In this document: positions 34,122 through 44,106 of the stretch, one piece after another
How positions within the stretch are numbered: position 1 is the first letter of the stretch
How the letters are laid out: each line of letters starts with the position of its first letter
Position numbers and translations under genes: made by a program
Assembly: GCF_009761815.1 (NCBI RefSeq)
Contig: NZ_RWIN01000051.1
Coordinates: forward strand, 1 to 64,000
Direction: 5' to 3'
Source of the DNA: Pseudomonas sp. PB120
Lineage (GTDB): Bacteria; Pseudomonadota; Gammaproteobacteria; Pseudomonadales; Pseudomonadaceae
DNA length: 64,000 nt
The notes under the pieces: model-generated
Database searches by the model: none
Told to the model about the DNA's origin: nothing
Seen by the model: the letters and a program-made list of their open reading frames with translations, nothing else

Positions 34122-36068
34122 CTAGCGAGTTTCAGATTGCAAAAGGACGTCGGATAGATTGTATAAAGACATTTTGGGGCAGTAAGCAGGATTGTCCGAG
34201 TCAATTGGTATAATAAAACCGTTTTTTATCAAACTGCGGAAGCTATAAGTGGAAAGGTGCGCATGGGAGATTACTGCACATGCGGGAACGTAAAGCATAA
34301 GTTGGCGTTCGATCTCTTTCGATATAATGGAATGGTAAAATTTTTGTGTGCCAATGATAACTGGTTTAGTAGCGTTGATATGTTCAAATCTTCTCCCGAG
34401 AAGGTTGCAATCAATGTTGAGGTGTTTTGACAGTTCCACATTGGTTTTGTACTGTTCGCGCCAGTGAGCAAGAATATTCATCGCCGTTTCTGGCTGCGCA
34501 AAAGTTTTTGTCTGGGCGTTGTAAAGTGAGTTGAGTTCCTCGATGATTTTTTTATCCAAGATTGTGTATAAGGTACGTCGTTCGATGTTGAGGACGTCCG
34601 CAAAGTGCCAGGCAGAAGTCGGACCTCTGGCCAAGGTTCTAATGTGTTTTGGCTTGTTTGCGCGTATTTTTAACAGTCTTTGTATATCACCAGTTATATT
34701 CTGTCGCTGATAGACGAATGGCAGGTCAGCAATGTTTGGGTCGCCAGATGATGCTGAGACTCCTGCGTGTTTTAATATAGCGCGTATTGTGAATATGTTT
34801 AGTGAGTATGTCCGCGACAGGAAGTTTTCTGTTATATAGTGCTGAGCGAAGTGATCCAATGCGTCTTTGCTAATCAGAATACTATCTCTTTTTCCATAAA
34901 TGATTCCATCATGAAAATATCCAGCGTCTATGAGCTTCCTGATTTTTGTAGCTGAAAGACGGTGGGTAAGTTGGATCTCTTCGATGCTTTCAAACTCTTC
35001 TCTTAAGTGTGTCTCCGGGATCGGAACCCTAGTCCTTTCTTCAATGCTGTTTTTGATCGATCTACAAATATTATTACGTTTGTAAAATACTCTGTCAGAA
35101 ATGGTGACTTTTTCAAATTTATGATTTGTGATAATCGATCGAGTTGCTTCTCTATTCGTTTGCAATACGGAGCAGAGCTCGTTAAAAGTAAAGGCGATCG
35201 CACCGCAGCAGTTATTTTCTGAGCAACCGCATTGATTGGTTGATCGCAGCGTTGATACAAAACTATCGGCAGTGTCACGGATCCACTGATCTCGACTAAG
35301 CATCCATGGCGATAATATGGTCTTAGGGCTAAGGTTGGGATGATTTTTGATTTTGGTAGCAATATAAAAATGAAAATAATTTTTATGCTTTTCTGCGATA
35401 TTGGTGGCGAGAATCAGCTCGTTATCTATTTTTTTCGAGGTTAATAGCGGGTATTTAAGGCAATCGATGGCGGCAAAAAAACGATCTGTTGCATCCTGAT
35501 CGCCAGAAATAAATAAATTTAGAAATTTTAGCGGGCCGACATCGTCAGAGTGAACAGTGTCGGCGAGGCGTAAATCATAGTGGCACCTACAATAGGGGCC
35601 ATTGACGGATGACCAGTCATATTTTTTTCCGCACCCCGGGCAGCTATTAAGGTACTCCACCTGGTGATAGGGGCACACCGTTATATACTCAATATCTTGA
35701 ATGAATCTCCAGTACCCGTCTTGAAGACACAGAGGGCAAAAATGAGCTCTAAATCGACATGCGCTTGATGGTACTGTCATCCCAGCAATATTTATACGAT
35801 GCGTTGCTTTGAGTTGCAACGATTGGAAATAAAAAATGTCGTACTCTGAATAGGGGTTATCGTTGTTTTTTAGGAAAAAATTACTGAGTTGCTGATCGAT
35901 AAATAGATTGTTAAATCCAATATATACGTTGTGTCCGATGGATCGTGCGAAAGACCTAGCGTTGCTATAGCCATTGTGAAACGCAGCTCTTGAGAATAAA
36001 CTGGAAGGGCTTTCGTTGGGATAAGGCTTCGGCCAAAATATAAGATTAAGCATTTTCAAGTTCTTCAA
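34122..36068 (-). CDS. tniQ: TniQ/TnsD-family target-selection protein
   Basis: 648 residues. The N-terminus (IFWPKPYPNESPSSLFSRAA) and the zinc-binding stretch around residues 100-150 (CPLC, then CPYH, CPGC and CRCHYDLR) define the TniQ domain. The long remainder contains several helix-turn-helix-like stretches, as in TnsD proteins that read a fixed attachment sequence. It would recruit the ATPase TniB/TnsC to the target. The start overlaps the end of tniB; ATG codons at 36068 and 36053 are both possible. GC content is clearly below that of the chromosome backbone. Confidence 0.9.
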   Translation of the reverse strand: MKNLKMLNLIFWPKPYPNESPSSLFSRAAFHNGYSNARSFARSIGHNVYIGFNNLFIDQQLSNFFLKNNDNPYSEYDIFYFQSLQLKATHRINIAGMTVPSSACRFRAHFCPLCLQDGYWRFIQDIEYITVCPYHQVEYLNSCPGCGKKYDWSSVNGPYCRCHYDLRLADTVHSDDVGPLKFLNLFISGDQDATDRFFAAIDCLKYPLLTSKKIDNELILATNIAEKHKNYFHFYIATKIKNHPNLSPKTILSPWMLSRDQWIRDTADSFVSTLRSTNQCGCSENNCCGAIAFTFNELCSVLQTNREATRSIITNHKFEKVTISDRVFYKRNNICRSIKNSIEERTRVPIPETHLREEFESIEEIQLTHRLSATKIRKLIDAGYFHDGIIYGKRDSILISKDALDHFAQHYITENFLSRTYSLNIFTIRAILKHAGVSASSGDPNIADLPFVYQRQNITGDIQRLLKIRANKPKHIRTLARGPTSAWHFADVLNIERRTLYTILDKKIIEELNSLYNAQTKTFAQPETAMNILAHWREQYKTNVELSKHLNIDCNLLGRRFEHINATKPVIIGTQKFYHSIISKEIERQLMLYVPACAVISHAHLSTYSFRSLIKNGFIIPIDSDNPAYCPKMSLYNLSDVLLQSETR

Positions 36069-36984
36069 TTTTTTGTTTGATTAGCGACCACGGCAACTTA
36101 AAAGGGTTGATATATTTAAGATCCGGGGCCATTTTATTGAGTTTGTCTGCCGCGTAGATGCAGTCGCTAGGAATAACCGTATGATCACCGCGGGTTGCCG
36201 CGGCAAGCATGATCTCAAGCAGAATGGTTCTGAGTTCTCGCATGTTTCCGTGAGTATGAAGATAGAAGGCCCCTGAAATTTGACTGTCTGTTATATGCAA
36301 TGGGGTGGTAAATTCGCCGAAACGATTCATTTCCAAGTTTAGCTTGGAAAGTATGGATACAAATATTTCATCGTATTTAATATTGTGCAATCGGGCGCGG
36401 TACGGGTAGCGCCCATCCAATTCTTCATATTGGTTAATCAATGATTCTGCTTTGGATTTGCCGGAAAGAATAATTGGTATACCCGTAGTGTTGGCAATAT
36501 ACTTGATCCATTTACAGACGTTTTTCCAGGTTTTTTCGGCGCCGCGATTAAGGAGGTCGTGAATATCATCGATAATAATCAATCGTGTTTCACAAGTAAT
36601 CAGCAACCGGAAGAGTCTATTTTGATGCGTTGAGAGTTTGCCAGTTTCAGGGTCGTCACCGAGTTGTTTCAGCATCTCGATGCATAGGTCATTTATCGAG
36701 TAGGTTGCTGGTACTGCGCAGTCAAAGGCATGAACTTGTTTCGTGCATCCGGTATCACAGTAAATCGTTTGTTTCCCGCCAACGATATTAATCATCTGTG
36801 CACATGCGGTGCTTTTCCCGGTGCCGGATTCACCGATCAACAGCGTTGAACAAGGTTCGCCTCGAAGATACGTAGCGTCCATTCCGTGAAGCATAGTCTC
36901 AATTGCAGTAGAATATTGGGGGTGCATGACTATAGTTTTTTTAAATTCTAATATCTTCATTTGCATAGCAGTGGATAAAATCAT
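36046..36984 (-). CDS. tniB: TniB/TnsC-type AAA ATPase of the transposition module
   Basis: 312 residues with Walker A GESGTGKST, Walker B RLIIIDDIHDLL and the NMRELRTILLE C-terminal helix region typical of TniB. The protein forms filaments on target DNA and connects TniQ with the transposase. AGGTGA lies before the ATG. The gene sits 8 bases after the transposase stop and overlaps tniQ, so the module is one operon. Confidence 0.92.
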   Translation of the reverse strand: MILSTAMQMKILEFKKTIVMHPQYSTAIETMLHGMDATYLRGEPCSTLLIGESGTGKSTACAQMINIVGGKQTIYCDTGCTKQVHAFDCAVPATYSINDLCIEMLKQLGDDPETGKLSTHQNRLFRLLITCETRLIIIDDIHDLLNRGAEKTWKNVCKWIKYIANTTGIPIILSGKSKAESLINQYEELDGRYPYRARLHNIKYDEIFVSILSKLNLEMNRFGEFTTPLHITDSQISGAFYLHTHGNMRELRTILLEIMLAAATRGDHTVIPSDCIYAADKLNKMAPDLKYINPFKLPWSLIKQKIEELENA

Positions 36985-36992
36985 GGTGTCAC

Positions 36993-38939
36993 CTATGGAA
37001 GAATATAGGTCGGGAATTCATCTAATTGTGCTGGGGCGATTTCGTTGACAAATGTTAATGGCAGTTGAGCAGCGCTTGTGGTTTCTATTTGTGCATTTGC
37101 TGCCTGTTTATATGTCTTTGATATTCCTAATCTTTCTGCTGCTTGTAGCAGTTTTTTATCTTGTCGACTTGGATTGCGTGATTTTGATTTTGCGTTGAAT
37201 TTGATTTCCCATATCATGTCGTAGATTTCCAAGAGGGCTTGGCGTGCCAAGTTTGCGTCAAATTTCTTTTCGTCTATTTTCAGTTGTTTCTGTACAAGTC
37301 CATGTGCATACAAGGTCAGGTTGTTTTGATAGAGAGGTGCGGTTGCATAGGCTTCGAACAGTTCGGTAGGTTTGTCTGGGTGAGCCACCCAAACAGTTGA
37401 AAGGTCAGTAATATCAAGATAAACCGTTGCTTTTTGTTTTGCGCTTAATCGGGTAGCTATGTCTGGTAGAGCGGGACCGGTCCAGGAGAGATTCGCATGT
37501 TGAACTCGGCCGTTATTTATGCGTTTATGTAACGGTAGTCGGAAAAGACCGTTGAGTGCTGCTGACGTATAGCGCTCAGGTGGCAATTGATTGCGTAGCG
37601 CGGAAGCCCATGCTTCGTTTGGTGATGTGCGAATTGTCTGATGGTATTCGTTGTGGTAAACGCCATAAACAAAGCGATCAAAAATCTGAACAAGTTCACT
37701 GAGCTGAAAACAGGCACCGTTTTCAGAGCTGTAAAAATTTCCAATGACGGGATTAGACCCTGTGGAACCCTCCATCGCGTGAGTTAGTTGAGTGTTAAGT
37801 GTGCCAAAGAAACGCTCGACTATTGCTTTGGCATTAGGCGTACCAGGAGGTGCGTAGTGGATATTGATACAAAGTAAATGTCCGACATTTTGGACTGAGC
37901 CGTTGGCGGCCTCTACGCCATTATCAACGGTGATTTCCACCGTTCGACCACCGTAACGCGATTCGTCTTCAGATGATAATGCCATGCGAAGTGATTTTAG
38001 AAATTTTTCAGCACATGGGGGCGTGAGCGAGAGTTCGTATCCGATGATGTAACGTGTGGAAACTTCTACTAAGACATGTAACCAAGGGCGCCCGAGAATT
38101 CTACCTATATGGTCAACGATCAGAATGTCCATTTCATGTGAGTCGCCTTGGACGAGTCTCAACAATAAGTTCGAGGGCTTTTGTTTTGTACTGTAGTTAT
38201 TGCTTTTCTCCGCTTGCTTTCGGCCAAGCTGTTTAATGTCCTTGTAATATTCGTTGATGCGTTTAATGTGTCTTTTGACAGTGGATGTCGATGGTACGTC
38301 AATTTTTATCGTCGAATAGGCACTGCGGGCATCATTCTCGTTGTCGATATACGCGTGAATAAGCTTCTGCAGTGTTTTTATGGTTGGGTGTTTGGGTTGC
38401 AAATAAAATTTATGGATGAAGTCTGATATTATTGTGTCTGTCTCTGAGCTAAGTTTTTTTCCTCGAGCTCGACGGCTGGGAGCTTTGATCAGCGACGCTA
38501 GACTAAAATTGGACTCACGGTAAATTCGACACCATGTATAAAGGGAAGTGTAACAAGGCGGTTTGTCGTTGTTATAAAGCTTCGCCAGGCGCGCTGCTTC
38601 TATTTTAACCTCACTCTTTGGTAATGGGCCTTGAAAATATTCATTAAGTCCTCTGACATAATAAATTTTTCGTTGTGCCGCCATCTGCTGTTTTGTTGAA
38701 AGGCACTGCAGGCAAATTTCATAGGACTGGTCGATGAGGGCCGACGCATGCAGTCGGATTTCGCCCTTCAAGGCTAAAGCGTTAAATAATTCTGGGCTGA
38801 AGAATAGTGGGTGTTTACTCTGTACTGAGCGGAGCGAGATTCGAGTTGTTTCGACCGTGATTACTTCATATACCTTTCCATAAAGATTGTATTGGCTGCC
38901 GGGGTGAATTATGGGGTAGGTATCCATGACTACACTCAT
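36993..38939 (-). CDS. tnsB: DDE transposase, TniA/TnsB (Mu) family
   Basis: 648 residues. The RNase H-like core shows QGDSHEMDILIVDH, VTVDNGVEA and NAKAIVERFFGTLN, the three acidic positions of the Mu/TnsB integrase core, followed by a Mu-type C-terminal barrel. The N-terminal part contains helix-turn-helix regions for binding transposon ends. It cuts the 3' ends and joins them to target DNA. The start could be the ATG at 38939 or that at 38927. Confidence 0.93.
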   Translation of the reverse strand: MSVVMDTYPIIHPGSQYNLYGKVYEVITVETTRISLRSVQSKHPLFFSPELFNALALKGEIRLHASALIDQSYEICLQCLSTKQQMAAQRKIYYVRGLNEYFQGPLPKSEVKIEAARLAKLYNNDKPPCYTSLYTWCRIYRESNFSLASLIKAPSRRARGKKLSSETDTIISDFIHKFYLQPKHPTIKTLQKLIHAYIDNENDARSAYSTIKIDVPSTSTVKRHIKRINEYYKDIKQLGRKQAEKSNNYSTKQKPSNLLLRLVQGDSHEMDILIVDHIGRILGRPWLHVLVEVSTRYIIGYELSLTPPCAEKFLKSLRMALSSEDESRYGGRTVEITVDNGVEAANGSVQNVGHLLCINIHYAPPGTPNAKAIVERFFGTLNTQLTHAMEGSTGSNPVIGNFYSSENGACFQLSELVQIFDRFVYGVYHNEYHQTIRTSPNEAWASALRNQLPPERYTSAALNGLFRLPLHKRINNGRVQHANLSWTGPALPDIATRLSAKQKATVYLDITDLSTVWVAHPDKPTELFEAYATAPLYQNNLTLYAHGLVQKQLKIDEKKFDANLARQALLEIYDMIWEIKFNAKSKSRNPSRQDKKLLQAAERLGISKTYKQAANAQIETTSAAQLPLTFVNEIAPAQLDEFPTYILP

Positions 38940-39023
38940 GTTTGAGTTTTATGCCGTGGAAATGGAGATATTCCGTATGTTTCAATGCGCCGATTAAGCA
39001 GCGATTTATACTTTAGTAAATTT

Positions 39024-39686
39024 TTAAGGCTCTTGAATCTTCGGTTTGAATAACGGCGTGTTCAAGGTGAGTGTGTTACGAAGATCAAAATTGAGCTGTT
39101 GATCAAATATAGCGGAGCATATTGCCCTTAATGATGGATGTGATTCGTGCGAAAGCAGGAGTGAGATCGAGAGCGGCCCCGTCCATGTGCAGAGACAACT
39201 CATGAGTTGCCGTTGCTCATAGTCTGTGACCCGGTGCGAACGCGAGTATAGGAGTGCGAGATTATCTAGGGTTCCATCCTTAGCAAACTCAGCCAGGTTG
39301 AATGTTTCAAAGCCATAGCCCAACATTGCCGCCGCAGTTGCGAAACTGTCTAATACGGAGTGATAGTGGCTGGAGAGTTCTGACAGGCTTCCCTTCAACT
39401 CAATAAAGTAAGCATGGCCGTCATCGCATTTAACGAAAAAGTCTGGCGTATATTGACAAGATTTTTTGGTGGAGTCATACCTGTAACTGACGGGTTGTAT
39501 GTAATATTGAGTGACGTGGTGTTGATACTCCAAAAGCCAACACATATAGGCTTCGTTGTGACTCTCGCAGATGAGTTGGACGTGATTTTTTCTCGATGGA
39601 AAGTAGACCAACGATTTGCCGAAGCGTTTTTTACGTACGTCGCGTGCAGGGGCGGCATGCGAAGGCCGCCAGTTTCGATCAAACAT
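39024..39686 (-). CDS. tnsA: TnsA-type endonuclease of the transposition module
   Basis: 220 residues from the ATG at 39686 (MFDRNWRPSHAAP), with GAGGG upstream; a GTG at 39695 is possible. The nuclease core is seen in ESHNEAYMCWLLEYQ, YTPDFFVKC and FIELKG, giving the Glu, Asp and ExK residues of the restriction-like fold of TnsA. TnsA cuts the 5' ends, so this element would move by cut-and-paste. The gene leads the tnsA-tnsB-tniB-tniQ operon. Confidence 0.9.
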   Translation of the reverse strand: MFDRNWRPSHAAPARDVRKKRFGKSLVYFPSRKNHVQLICESHNEAYMCWLLEYQHHVTQYYIQPVSYRYDSTKKSCQYTPDFFVKCDDGHAYFIELKGSLSELSSHYHSVLDSFATAAAMLGYGFETFNLAEFAKDGTLDNLALLYSRSHRVTDYEQRQLMSCLCTWTGPLSISLLLSHESHPSLRAICSAIFDQQLNFDLRNTLTLNTPLFKPKIQEP

Positions 39687-39695
39687 GATGACCAC

Positions 39696-41973
39696 CCTCT
39701 GGTTTCATGATGAAGCGATGACCGTATTAAGTTGTTTCGCGTTATCGTCGCTGTTCTCTGTAGTAAGTGTCCTCTAAGAGCTTGGGCGTTTTTCCATCTC
39801 TTGTTGACGGTTGAAAAGCGGGTCTCGATAACTAAAATTTTCAAGGGTTCAACAGGTACTAAACACTAGTCCCTCTAGAGAAATAAAAATTGGTTTGAAT
39901 ACCTCTCATTTGAATGGCGATGAAATGATATTTGATCTTAAATGACGGCCCTTTATTGGTGGCTGATGGTAATGATTGCTGTAGCTTGATGAGGGTAAAT
40001 GTACGCCTGGTTCATTCTTTTTTCTACTGGTAAACGATGATTGTTACAATTTTCAAAAATATCAATAAATAGAACGAGTTATATTGCTTCGTGTGTAAGT
40101 TATTTACCTTAGTTGGTAAAAGTTTACCTTAGTTGGTAAATACTTTGCGGTGCCAGTGATCAGTGTTCGTTTTCACGCGTGCCAAAAAGTGTTGACACTT
40201 CTGATGGTGGTGATGGCACCAATCGGCTGGCGTTTGCGGACCGGTCTGGAGAATGGCTTGGCGCAGTGCTCATGCTGTAAAGGTAAGCTGACGTGAGTTT
40301 TCGCCTGGAGCGCCATTCCTTAGCGACCATTGATTGACCATTGATGTGCTTCGCTTAGATCAACCGACGACTCGATGTATCGGACTAGCACTGCGTTCGG
40401 GGAGTATTACTGGACGTGATTTATTGCAGGAAACTGTTTCGCCGCTTTCCGCTTTGAAAGTTAAAGGGCTTCGTTCAGATAAGCTGGACACTGAATTTAC
40501 TACTCACGCTATAGTTGGCTGGTTAGACACAGGCTTAGTTTAATTTAGCTGTGTTCAGTATTTTTTTGTGCTTGTCCCACTTTTCATCTTATGTTTCATT
40601 CGCTTTTTTGAAGGGGGGTCGTATATCGGGGATAGATGGTTTTACTTCAGGGAATGGTGTGTTGGTCTTATTTGTTCTGGAGAATATGGCTATGTAAACC
40701 GATTTTAGATCTAGGTGCGACGTAATCTGCGACTTCGCACTTAGTTGGTAAGTTGATGCTTAATTGAAGATGTTGCTTGGCTGCGTTAGATAAGGCGGCT
40801 AGTTAATTTTTTGGCTTTGTAACGCCGATTTTAACTTCATAGCAGTTTTATTGTTTGTGTAGCAGCCGCTGTATGTTTAAACGTCGTTCCTCCTCTTTAT
40901 ATCTGCTGAGCCGTTTGCTTTCGCGGGCCCGCTCACCTTACGTATTCGCGAGTAAGAGCTGCACTAATACCAAGTCAGTTGCTTATGGGGCATCGCTAGC
41001 GCTGGTTTTTGGAAAATGCCAAGTGTCACATGTTATTGCCGGTGATTTGGCGGTCCTTCGGAGCATTCAACCAACGGTGCAACGCTTATGGCAGCAGTAG
41101 CCAAACGCTAGCGTTGGGCCACCAACCTTGTTTGATTTTTTACCTTAAGGTGTATTGATGTCTTTATGCCATACACAATACTTTTTTGAACTGTGGTACG
41201 TTGCATGTAATTACAGTGTACAAAGCTTGTGATCGAACGCTAGTTTGTAAGGCTTGTTGATGCGGGATAATCTAAAGTTACCCAAGGTGATGACCGTTTG
41301 TCGGGGGAATAGTCGAAAATTCGGTATCATTTGACGGGTAACCAGCGATTATTCAGGGCGTAGGCCCTTGCGATCATTCGCCTCCATGACAGCTTTACTT
41401 ATAACCTAGGCTTAACTTTCAAGTAGTTTTGATGCCGGTTGGGCATTTAAAACTCCAGCATCGGCAGGTGTTTAGTTACATACAATAATACGACACCTTG
41501 CAAAAGTATGCCGCTGTCATTCTGCCGCGCAGTAAATAGGTGGTCGACGAACGCTGAAGCAGCCCGCCCTCACGGCGGTTTCGTGCCGTCTGGAGTGGCG
41601 TTTCCTCATCGTTTAATGCCGGCTTCGAGCTGAAGGGGCAGCCGAATGCGACATGCGCGCATGAGGTCGAGCTTGAGCTGGGCCAGTCCCAAAGGAGGCC
41701 TCGGCGGTTGAAATGGTTGAGGAGGAGCCTGCAGGAGCGTCCACGCTGGCGATGAGGTTCGACACGGTCATCCTGGTGCTTGTTGCTGTATGTAATGCCA
41801 CACCCCACCCGCGAGCGTACACAGGATTCCGGTGGTTTCATTGGCCTCACGCTTGCAGTATGTTGAACTTCGCTGTCGCGTTGTTCTAATGACGGCCACC
41901 TGATAACGATTGGCCGGACGTGGGTGTACGGTCCTGCTCATCACGGCGTTCCACTCGCGGCGGGTGTCCGAAG
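39696..41973. other. Gene-poor 2.3-kb stretch right of tnsA
   Basis: Only short frames of 69-124 codons occur (for example 40334-40543 and 40855-41100). They have no recognisable domain, poor starts or start codons only by TTG. The segment holds the paired palindromes at 40103-40140, a 14-bp palindrome AAGTGTTGACACTT at 40187-40200 and a TACCTTAAGGT palindrome near 41141. It probably contains the transposon right end and non-coding accessory DNA. Confidence 0.5.
40103..40140. repeat. Two identical 18-bp near-palindromes, 20 bp apart
   Basis: TTTACCTTAGTTGGTAAA occurs twice (40103-40120 and 40123-40140), with outer arms TTTACC/GGTAAA. Part of it (CTTAGTTGGTAA) recurs near 40741. The 20-base spacing puts both on the same DNA face. 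They could be transposase-binding sites at the element's right end or operators. Confidence 0.75.
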
Positions 41974-42390
41974 ATGTCTGATCAGCTTCTGAGATACGGT
42001 AGTTACCAATGGTTTGAAGAAACCGCAGAGGAGCTTCCGCTCAACGCGAGTGAGGTCGAGGTGCGCCTGGCTATCGCCGAGTTCGTAATCCGGCGGGTGG
42101 CCGGAACGCCGGCTGGGGAAGAAATTTTCAATGGGTTGTTACAGTATTTTGAGAATCGATATCCCCAACACAAACTGCTTTCGCATTATTTGCTCAGCCC
42201 TGGCTACTTGGCCCCAGACGCCAAGGACCTTGAGCCAGAGGCGGAAAAAACGACTTTGGGATTTGGCGCACTCGATGAGCGGCTGATCAATAACCTGCGC
42301 CATCGCGATGAAAGCCAGGAGCCACCCGGCCCGCTGGCGGGTGTCGGTCCGGATCTCCCGCCTGGCGACACTCGCCGTCGAAAACCGTAA
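41974..42390 (+). CDS. Hypothetical protein with proline-rich tail
   Basis: 138 residues from MSDQLLRYGSYQWFEE; 18 more residues are open upstream but look like non-coding read-through. The protein is acidic and helical, without signal peptide or membrane segment, and ends in a Pro/Gly/Arg-rich tail (PPGPLAGVGPDLPPGDTRRR). I do not recognise the family. Codon use is typical of Pseudomonas, unlike the AT-rich transposon genes. It is convergent with the small gene at 42516. Confidence 0.6.
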   Translation: MSDQLLRYGSYQWFEETAEELPLNASEVEVRLAIAEFVIRRVAGTPAGEEIFNGLLQYFENRYPQHKLLSHYLLSPGYLAPDAKDLEPEAEKTTLGFGALDERLINNLRHRDESQEPPGPLAGVGPDLPPGDTRRRKP

Positions 42391-42457
42391 GTCAGCAGTC
42401 CTGACAGTGACAAAAGCGGATCGACAGACGATAACGGCTCGTCTTCGGCTGTGATAA

Positions 42458-42478
42458 AGGGGGTAATTCACTCCCCCG
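42458..42478. terminator. Hairpin between convergent small genes
   Basis: A GGGGG, a seven-base spacer and CCCCC form a short stem after the 41974 gene and before the end of the 42516 gene. The T-run is weak. Confidence 0.4.
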
Positions 42479-42515
42479 TTGTGGCGTTTCGTGGGGTACA
42501 GCTCGCTTTCGATCT

Positions 42516-42725
42516 TCACTCCGGCGTCATCATTACCGCGAGGGTCATCTTGATGAATTCTTCATTTCGGTCGATCGCCACCAGGGCGCCGCGGACGTTA
42601 TCCGCGACTTCAACCGCACCACGCAACTCTACCCAGTTTGAAAGTTCGAGGATGGCCGCTTCCAGGGCGAGTTGGTTTTCATTGAGCTTGGACAACAGGG
42701 AAGGCAGCAGGTCTGAGGTGGGCAT
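42516..42725 (-). CDS. Small conserved-looking hypothetical protein
   Basis: 69 residues (MPTSDLLPSLLSKLNENQLAL...), predicted all-helical and soluble. The ATG is preceded by a strong GGAGGAA site at good spacing, which supports real expression. I recall similar short proteins in other Pseudomonas genomes but know no function. It is divergent from the sirtuin gene, about 100 bases away. Confidence 0.65.
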   Translation of the reverse strand: MPTSDLLPSLLSKLNENQLALEAAILELSNWVELRGAVEVADNVRGALVAIDRNEEFIKMTLAVMMTPE

Positions 42726-42831
42726 GGTGTTTCCTCCGTGAAGGGCAAAGCGTAGCAGGGCGTGGCGGCCTTCGATGGAATTAGCTGGCAGTTGCTACTT
42801 GTGGAAAGCAACTGAGGCTGGGAGGGGTAGC

Positions 42832-43614
42832 ATGACGGTCATAGAGCAAGCGGTAGACGCACTGCAAAAGGCTAGGAAGGTGGTCTTTTTCACCGGCGCT
42901 GGCATCTCTGCCGATAGCGGCATTCCCACGTACCGCGAAAAACTGTCTGGAATCTGGGCAGGATACGATCCAAGGGATTTAGAGACGGCCAAGGCCTTTC
43001 GGGAGAACCCCGCATTGGTGTGGGGATGGTATCTGTGGCGGCGGCTCCGCGTTGCTCAAGCAGTGCCCAATGCCGCACATCGTGCAATACCGCGGATGGC
43101 TAACTCCCAGTGCCAGGTGTCTGTTGTCACCCAGAATATTGACGACCTCCATGAGCGAGCCGGCTCGTTAAATGTGGTGCATTTGCATGGCAGTTTGGCA
43201 ATGCCCAAATGCTTCGCCTGCCATCGGCCTGCGGTGGTGTCACCCGATCAATCAGCAGTGCCGGATGAAGGTGCGCTGATCGACCCTCCTAGGTGTCAGC
43301 GTTGTAACGGCAAGATGCGTCCTGCGGTGGTCTGGTACGGAGAGGATTTACCAGCCCAGGCTTGGAAAACTGCGGTGCAGCTGGTGAAAGATTGCGATCT
43401 GCTGGTCTCCGTCGGCACCTCCGGGATCGTCATGCCTGCCGCAGGCCTTCCCGATCTTGCGTTGGCGTCTGGAGCTTCGGTCATTCATGTGAACAAGGTT
43501 GACGTTGCAATGGGTGAACCGAAGGAACTCATGCTGATGGGGGCTGCCGCCGAAGTACTGTCGATGCTGCTCGAAAGGATAGAGACGGGTAAGACCAGGA
43601 AGCTTGAGCGTTGA
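42832..43614 (+). CDS. Sir2-family NAD-dependent protein deacylase
   Basis: The start is the ATG of MTVIEQAVDALQ, with GGAGGGG upstream. 260 residues. The NAD-binding motif is FFTGAGISADSGIPTYR, followed by TQNIDDLHERAG with the active-site HLHG. Four zinc cysteines come in two pairs (CFAC and CQRC), then VWYGEDLP and SVGTSG. It is a complete catalytic sirtuin of CobB-like length, which removes acyl groups from lysines using NAD. Its neighbours are small unknown genes, so a specific target is not suggested. A role in island biology (defence or regulation) is open. Confidence 0.92.
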   Translation: MTVIEQAVDALQKARKVVFFTGAGISADSGIPTYREKLSGIWAGYDPRDLETAKAFRENPALVWGWYLWRRLRVAQAVPNAAHRAIPRMANSQCQVSVVTQNIDDLHERAGSLNVVHLHGSLAMPKCFACHRPAVVSPDQSAVPDEGALIDPPRCQRCNGKMRPAVVWYGEDLPAQAWKTAVQLVKDCDLLVSVGTSGIVMPAAGLPDLALASGASVIHVNKVDVAMGEPKELMLMGAAAEVLSMLLERIETGKTRKLER

Positions 43615-43779
43615 AGCTGCGTTTCGAACACACGTTTCTGATCTGACCATTAGACCGCTACAGGCGGACGCTGAGGACGCAGGTTTATAGGGAATTATAG
43701 AGCGATTATAGAGCGACTACAGGTGACCGAATCTGGTCGCCTTGTATTGGACTGACGACCTCAACGCGTGGAGGCTTAA

Positions 43780-44013
43780 ATGACGATGCCATTTGAACGG
43801 AGCAGGTCCGTCGCACAAACTCATGCTTTCCTGACGGAACTTGCTCGCGACACAGAAGTGCCCGAGCGGATTAGACAAAACGCTCACTTCCTTTTACGCC
43901 ACTTTCCCACAAAGCAGGATGTTCTGCGGGCGGGTCTTATTGAAGAGCAGGCGAACAAATTAGGGGTAGGGAGTATCTGCCCCGTTTTTTGCTCCTCAAC
44001 TGAAGACTGGTAG
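43780..44013 (+). CDS. BPSL0761-like small protein, copy 1
   Basis: 77 residues beginning MTMPFERSRSVAQTHAFLTE, with GGAGG before the ATG. It matches the pattern of the BPSL0761 family (MTMPxERTRAxxQTxxFLxELA...LLRHYP), which has no known function. It is similar to the second copy about 900 bases downstream; an IS1182-type relic lies between them. The last 15 residues differ from copy 2. Confidence 0.75.
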   Translation: MTMPFERSRSVAQTHAFLTELARDTEVPERIRQNAHFLLRHFPTKQDVLRAGLIEEQANKLGVGSICPVFCSSTEDW

Positions 44014-44106
44014 CAGCCATCACGGCAGGCAACTTCCGACCTACCCTGTGTGAAACGTCTGAAACTGCTCAATTTTCTGATCGTCTGGAACATGGTGGAG
44101 ACGCTT

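Noticed and set aside
33810-39870. TTTTCAAGG-like words on both sides of the transposition module as terminal repeats
   Set aside because: They are in direct, not inverted, orientation, and similarity stops after about nine bases.
41298-41340. TGTCGGGGGAATAGTCGAAA as a possible transposon terminus
   Set aside because: It begins with TGTCG like Tn402-type ends, but the orientation is wrong for the tnsA side and no inverted partner was found.
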